Source of the DNA: Kiloniellaceae bacterium
Lineage (GTDB): Bacteria; Pseudomonadota; Alphaproteobacteria; Kiloniellales; J153
DNA: 64,000 nucleotides
Reading direction: 5' to 3'
Assembly: GCA_021776095.1 (NCBI GenBank)
Contig: JAJFGO010000015.1
Location: 1-64,000 of the forward strand
The position numbers and the translations under genes are program-made. The notes beneath the pieces are model-generated. The model saw nothing but the letters and a program-made list of their open reading frames with translations. It searched no databases and was not told where the DNA came from. Below are positions 62,321 to 64,000 of this stretch, piece after piece (the stretch's first letter is position 1; each line of letters starts with the position of its first letter).

Positions 62321-63505
62321 ATGCCCGTCGTAAACCGTATCGCCGAATTCCAGGAGGAGATGACCGCCTGGCGCCGCGACATTCACGCCCACCCCGAAAC
62401 CGCCTTCGAGGAAAACCGGACCTCGGATTTCGTCGCCGAAAAACTGGCCGAATGGGGTATCGAGGTGCATCGCGGCATGGCTACCACCGGCGTGGTCGGC
62501 GTGCTGGACGGGCAGAAAGGTGGCAACGGCCGCTCGATCGGCCTGCGTGCGGATCTCGATGCTCTGCACATCCATGAACTCAACGAGTTCGATCACCGCT
62601 CGCGCAATGAAGGCAAGATGCACGCCTGCGGTCACGATGGCCATACGACCATGCTGCTGGGTGCCGCAAAGTACTTGGCCGAGACCCGCAACTTTTCCGG
62701 CCGGGTGTGCTTCATCTTTCAGCCGGCGGAAGAGAACGAGGGCGGTGGCCGGGTCATGGTAGAGGACGGCCTGTTCGAGAAGTTTCCTGTCGAGTCGGTT
62801 TATGGCATGCACAACATGCCCGGAACGCCGGTCGGTAAAGTCGACATGAAGGCCGGTCCGGCCATGGCTTCTTTCGATATCTTCGAGATCACGGTCACCG
62901 GCAAGGGCAGTCACGCCGCCATGCCGCAGCAAGGGCACGATCCCGTCCTAGCGGCCTCGCAGATCGTGACCGCTTTGCAAGGCATCGTCAGCCGCCGGGT
63001 CGATCCCATGGAATCCCTGGTGGTCAGCGTGACCCAGTTCCACGCCGGCGATACCTGGAACGTGATACCGAACCAGGCGGTGTTGCGCGGCACGGTGCGT
63101 TGCTTCAAGCCGGAAGTGCGCGATTTCGTCGAAGCCGAGATCAAGCACATCGCGGAAACCATCGGCGGCGCACATCGCGCGACCTTGGACTATCGTTACG
63201 AGCGCCGCTATCCCGCCCTGGTCAACACCGAGCGGGAGACCGAAATCGCGGCCTCTATCGCGGCCCAAATCGTCGGCGAACAGAATGTCCAGGCGAACGC
63301 GCCGGCGCTCATGGGCTCGGAGGATTTCGCCTACATGCTGCAGGAAAAACCGGGCTGCTACATCTGGCTCGGCAACGGCACCGAGGGCGGCCCCGGCGGT
63401 TGCTCCGTACACAACCCACATTACGACTTCAACGACGATATTTCGGTTCTGGGCGCCAGCTATTGGGCCAAGCTGGTTGAGACCACGATGCCACGGGCGA
63501 ACTGA
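62321..63505 (+). CDS. M20-family amidohydrolase (hippurate hydrolase-like), copy B
   Basis: 394 residues, same length as copy A. RRDIHAHPETAFEE, MHACGHDGHTTMLLG, FQPAEENEGGG and MGSEDFAYMLQ metal/catalytic motifs intact. ATG 62321 (MPVVNRIAEF) preferred over TTG 62312 by comparison with copy A. Last gene of the duplicated block; the methyltransferase that follows has no counterpart after copy A. Confidence 0.9.
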   Translation: MPVVNRIAEFQEEMTAWRRDIHAHPETAFEENRTSDFVAEKLAEWGIEVHRGMATTGVVGVLDGQKGGNGRSIGLRADLDALHIHELNEFDHRSRNEGKMHACGHDGHTTMLLGAAKYLAETRNFSGRVCFIFQPAEENEGGGRVMVEDGLFEKFPVESVYGMHNMPGTPVGKVDMKAGPAMASFDIFEITVTGKGSHAAMPQQGHDPVLAASQIVTALQGIVSRRVDPMESLVVSVTQFHAGDTWNVIPNQAVLRGTVRCFKPEVRDFVEAEIKHIAETIGGAHRATLDYRYERRYPALVNTERETEIAASIAAQIVGEQNVQANAPALMGSEDFAYMLQEKPGCYIWLGNGTEGGPGGCSVHNPHYDFNDDISVLGASYWAKLVETTMPRAN

Positions 63506-63513
63506 GGTCGAAA

Positions 63514-64000
63514 ATGCCGGCTGGCGATAAAGGCGAGGCTGTTTACAGCGACGACTTTATCGCCAAGCTGGAATTGCTTTGGGGCGAGGGATTCCTCTCA
63601 CCCGGTGGGTCGTCGGAAATCGCCGAGTTGTTTCGCGGCGTCGATCTGACCGGCGCCAGTGTCCTCAATATCGGCAGCGGTCTGGGCACCATGGACCGAA
63701 TTCTGGCACGCGACCATGGGGCGGCGCGGGTCCTTGGCGTCGATATCGAGGCCCAACTGATCGAACGCGCCGGGGCCGCCGCTCAGCGCGAAGGCTTGGC
63801 GGATCGTGTGTCCTTTCAGTTGGTCGCCCCCGGACCGCTGCCCTTTCCAGACAATTGTTTCGATGTGGTAACCAGCAAAGACGCGATCATCTGCATCGAA
63901 GACAAGCGCGCGCTTTACGCGGAGGCCGCGCGGGTTCTGAAACCGAGCGGGCGCTTGATCGTGAGCGACTGGTTGGGCGGTGCGCCGCCGTACTCGGCCG
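63514..64000 (+). CDS. SAM-dependent methyltransferase, phosphoethanolamine N-methyltransferase-like (cut by window edge)
   Basis: 162 residues visible from ATG 63514, open to the window end, so not in the ORF track. LLWGEGFLSPGGSSE near the N-terminus resembles the GEGF..GG motif of phosphoethanolamine/glycine-type N-methyltransferases; SAM motif I SVLNIGSGLGTMDRILA, acidic VLGVDIEAQL, and FDVVTSKDAIICIEDKRALYAEAARVLKPSGRLIVSDWL follow. Lies 8 bp after the M20 gene, so probably co-transcribed. Substrate uncertain until the C-terminus is seen. Confidence 0.82.
   Translation, partial: MPAGDKGEAVYSDDFIAKLELLWGEGFLSPGGSSEIAELFRGVDLTGASVLNIGSGLGTMDRILARDHGAARVLGVDIEAQLIERAGAAAQREGLADRVSFQLVAPGPLPFPDNCFDVVTSKDAIICIEDKRALYAEAARVLKPSGRLIVSDWLGGAPPYSA

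Noticed and set aside
1-64000. CRISPR array, prophage, integrative element, tRNA or rRNA genes
   Set aside because: No regularly spaced direct repeats, integrase, phage structural gene, or clover-leaf/rRNA sequence was recognised on either strand by reading.

Overview
The window is high-GC DNA, densely coding on both strands, from an alphaproteobacterium, probably Rhodospirillales-like. The reasons are a C4-pathway 5-aminolevulinate synthase (HemA), the aroC-fabI / cbpA / pdxH neighbourhood, the xseB-ispA-dxs-tlyA operon, an EipB (DUF1849) envelope protein, FNR/FixK-type palindromes and GTCAT...ATGAC-type intergenic palindromic repeats. No rRNA, tRNA or CRISPR was seen.

Layout. (1) 1-13924, block A: fabI (cut by the window edge), a YihY-family membrane protein, cbpM-cbpA, a glycine-zipper lipoprotein, pdxH, a CDF metal exporter, a tandem universal stress protein (Usp), a conserved hypothetical, an SDR, a 1-Cys peroxiredoxin, a PadR-like regulator, hemA, a class III aminotransferase, a second Usp and an M20 amidohydrolase. 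(2) 13995-46998, single-copy middle: an RND pump with adaptor, ABC-F, GFA protein, diguanylate cyclase, 2-hydroxyacid dehydrogenase, an unrecognised secreted protein, EipB plus an M24 peptidase, a 263-bp MITE, a secreted nuclease, an ArsR regulator with a second RND pump, an HDAC-family protein, xseB-ispA-dxs-tlyA, a TauE/SafE permease, SppA, an RlmD-like methyltransferase, and an electrophile/redox cluster (SDR, GST, AhpD-like, old yellow enzyme, DOPA-dioxygenase-like, NemR-like TetR), then aroC. (3) 47065-63505, block B: the same gene series as block A in the same order and orientation. Most genes have exactly the same length, but the sequence is clearly diverged. (4) 63514-64000: start of a SAM methyltransferase.

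The outstanding feature is the A/B pair, a whole-block paralogy of about 14 kb (A) and 16.5 kb (B) including essential genes. In the parts visible in both blocks there is no decay. Block B has two extra pieces: a PadR plus permease-prefix-like cassette and one small ORF. The divergence resembles orthologues of two related species. The candidate explanations are therefore an old or introgressed segmental duplication, or a chimeric (metagenomic) assembly, and the sequence alone cannot decide between them.

Inside both blocks I see FNR/FixK-type boxes at matching places. One lies before each of the four Usp genes and one before each hemA, 61-85 nt upstream of the start codon. This suggests an oxygen-responsive stress and haem regulon. 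A separate small circuit is visible at the old-yellow-enzyme/TetR locus, where two near-identical TGGAC-N6-GTCCA operators precede the reductase and the repressor gene.
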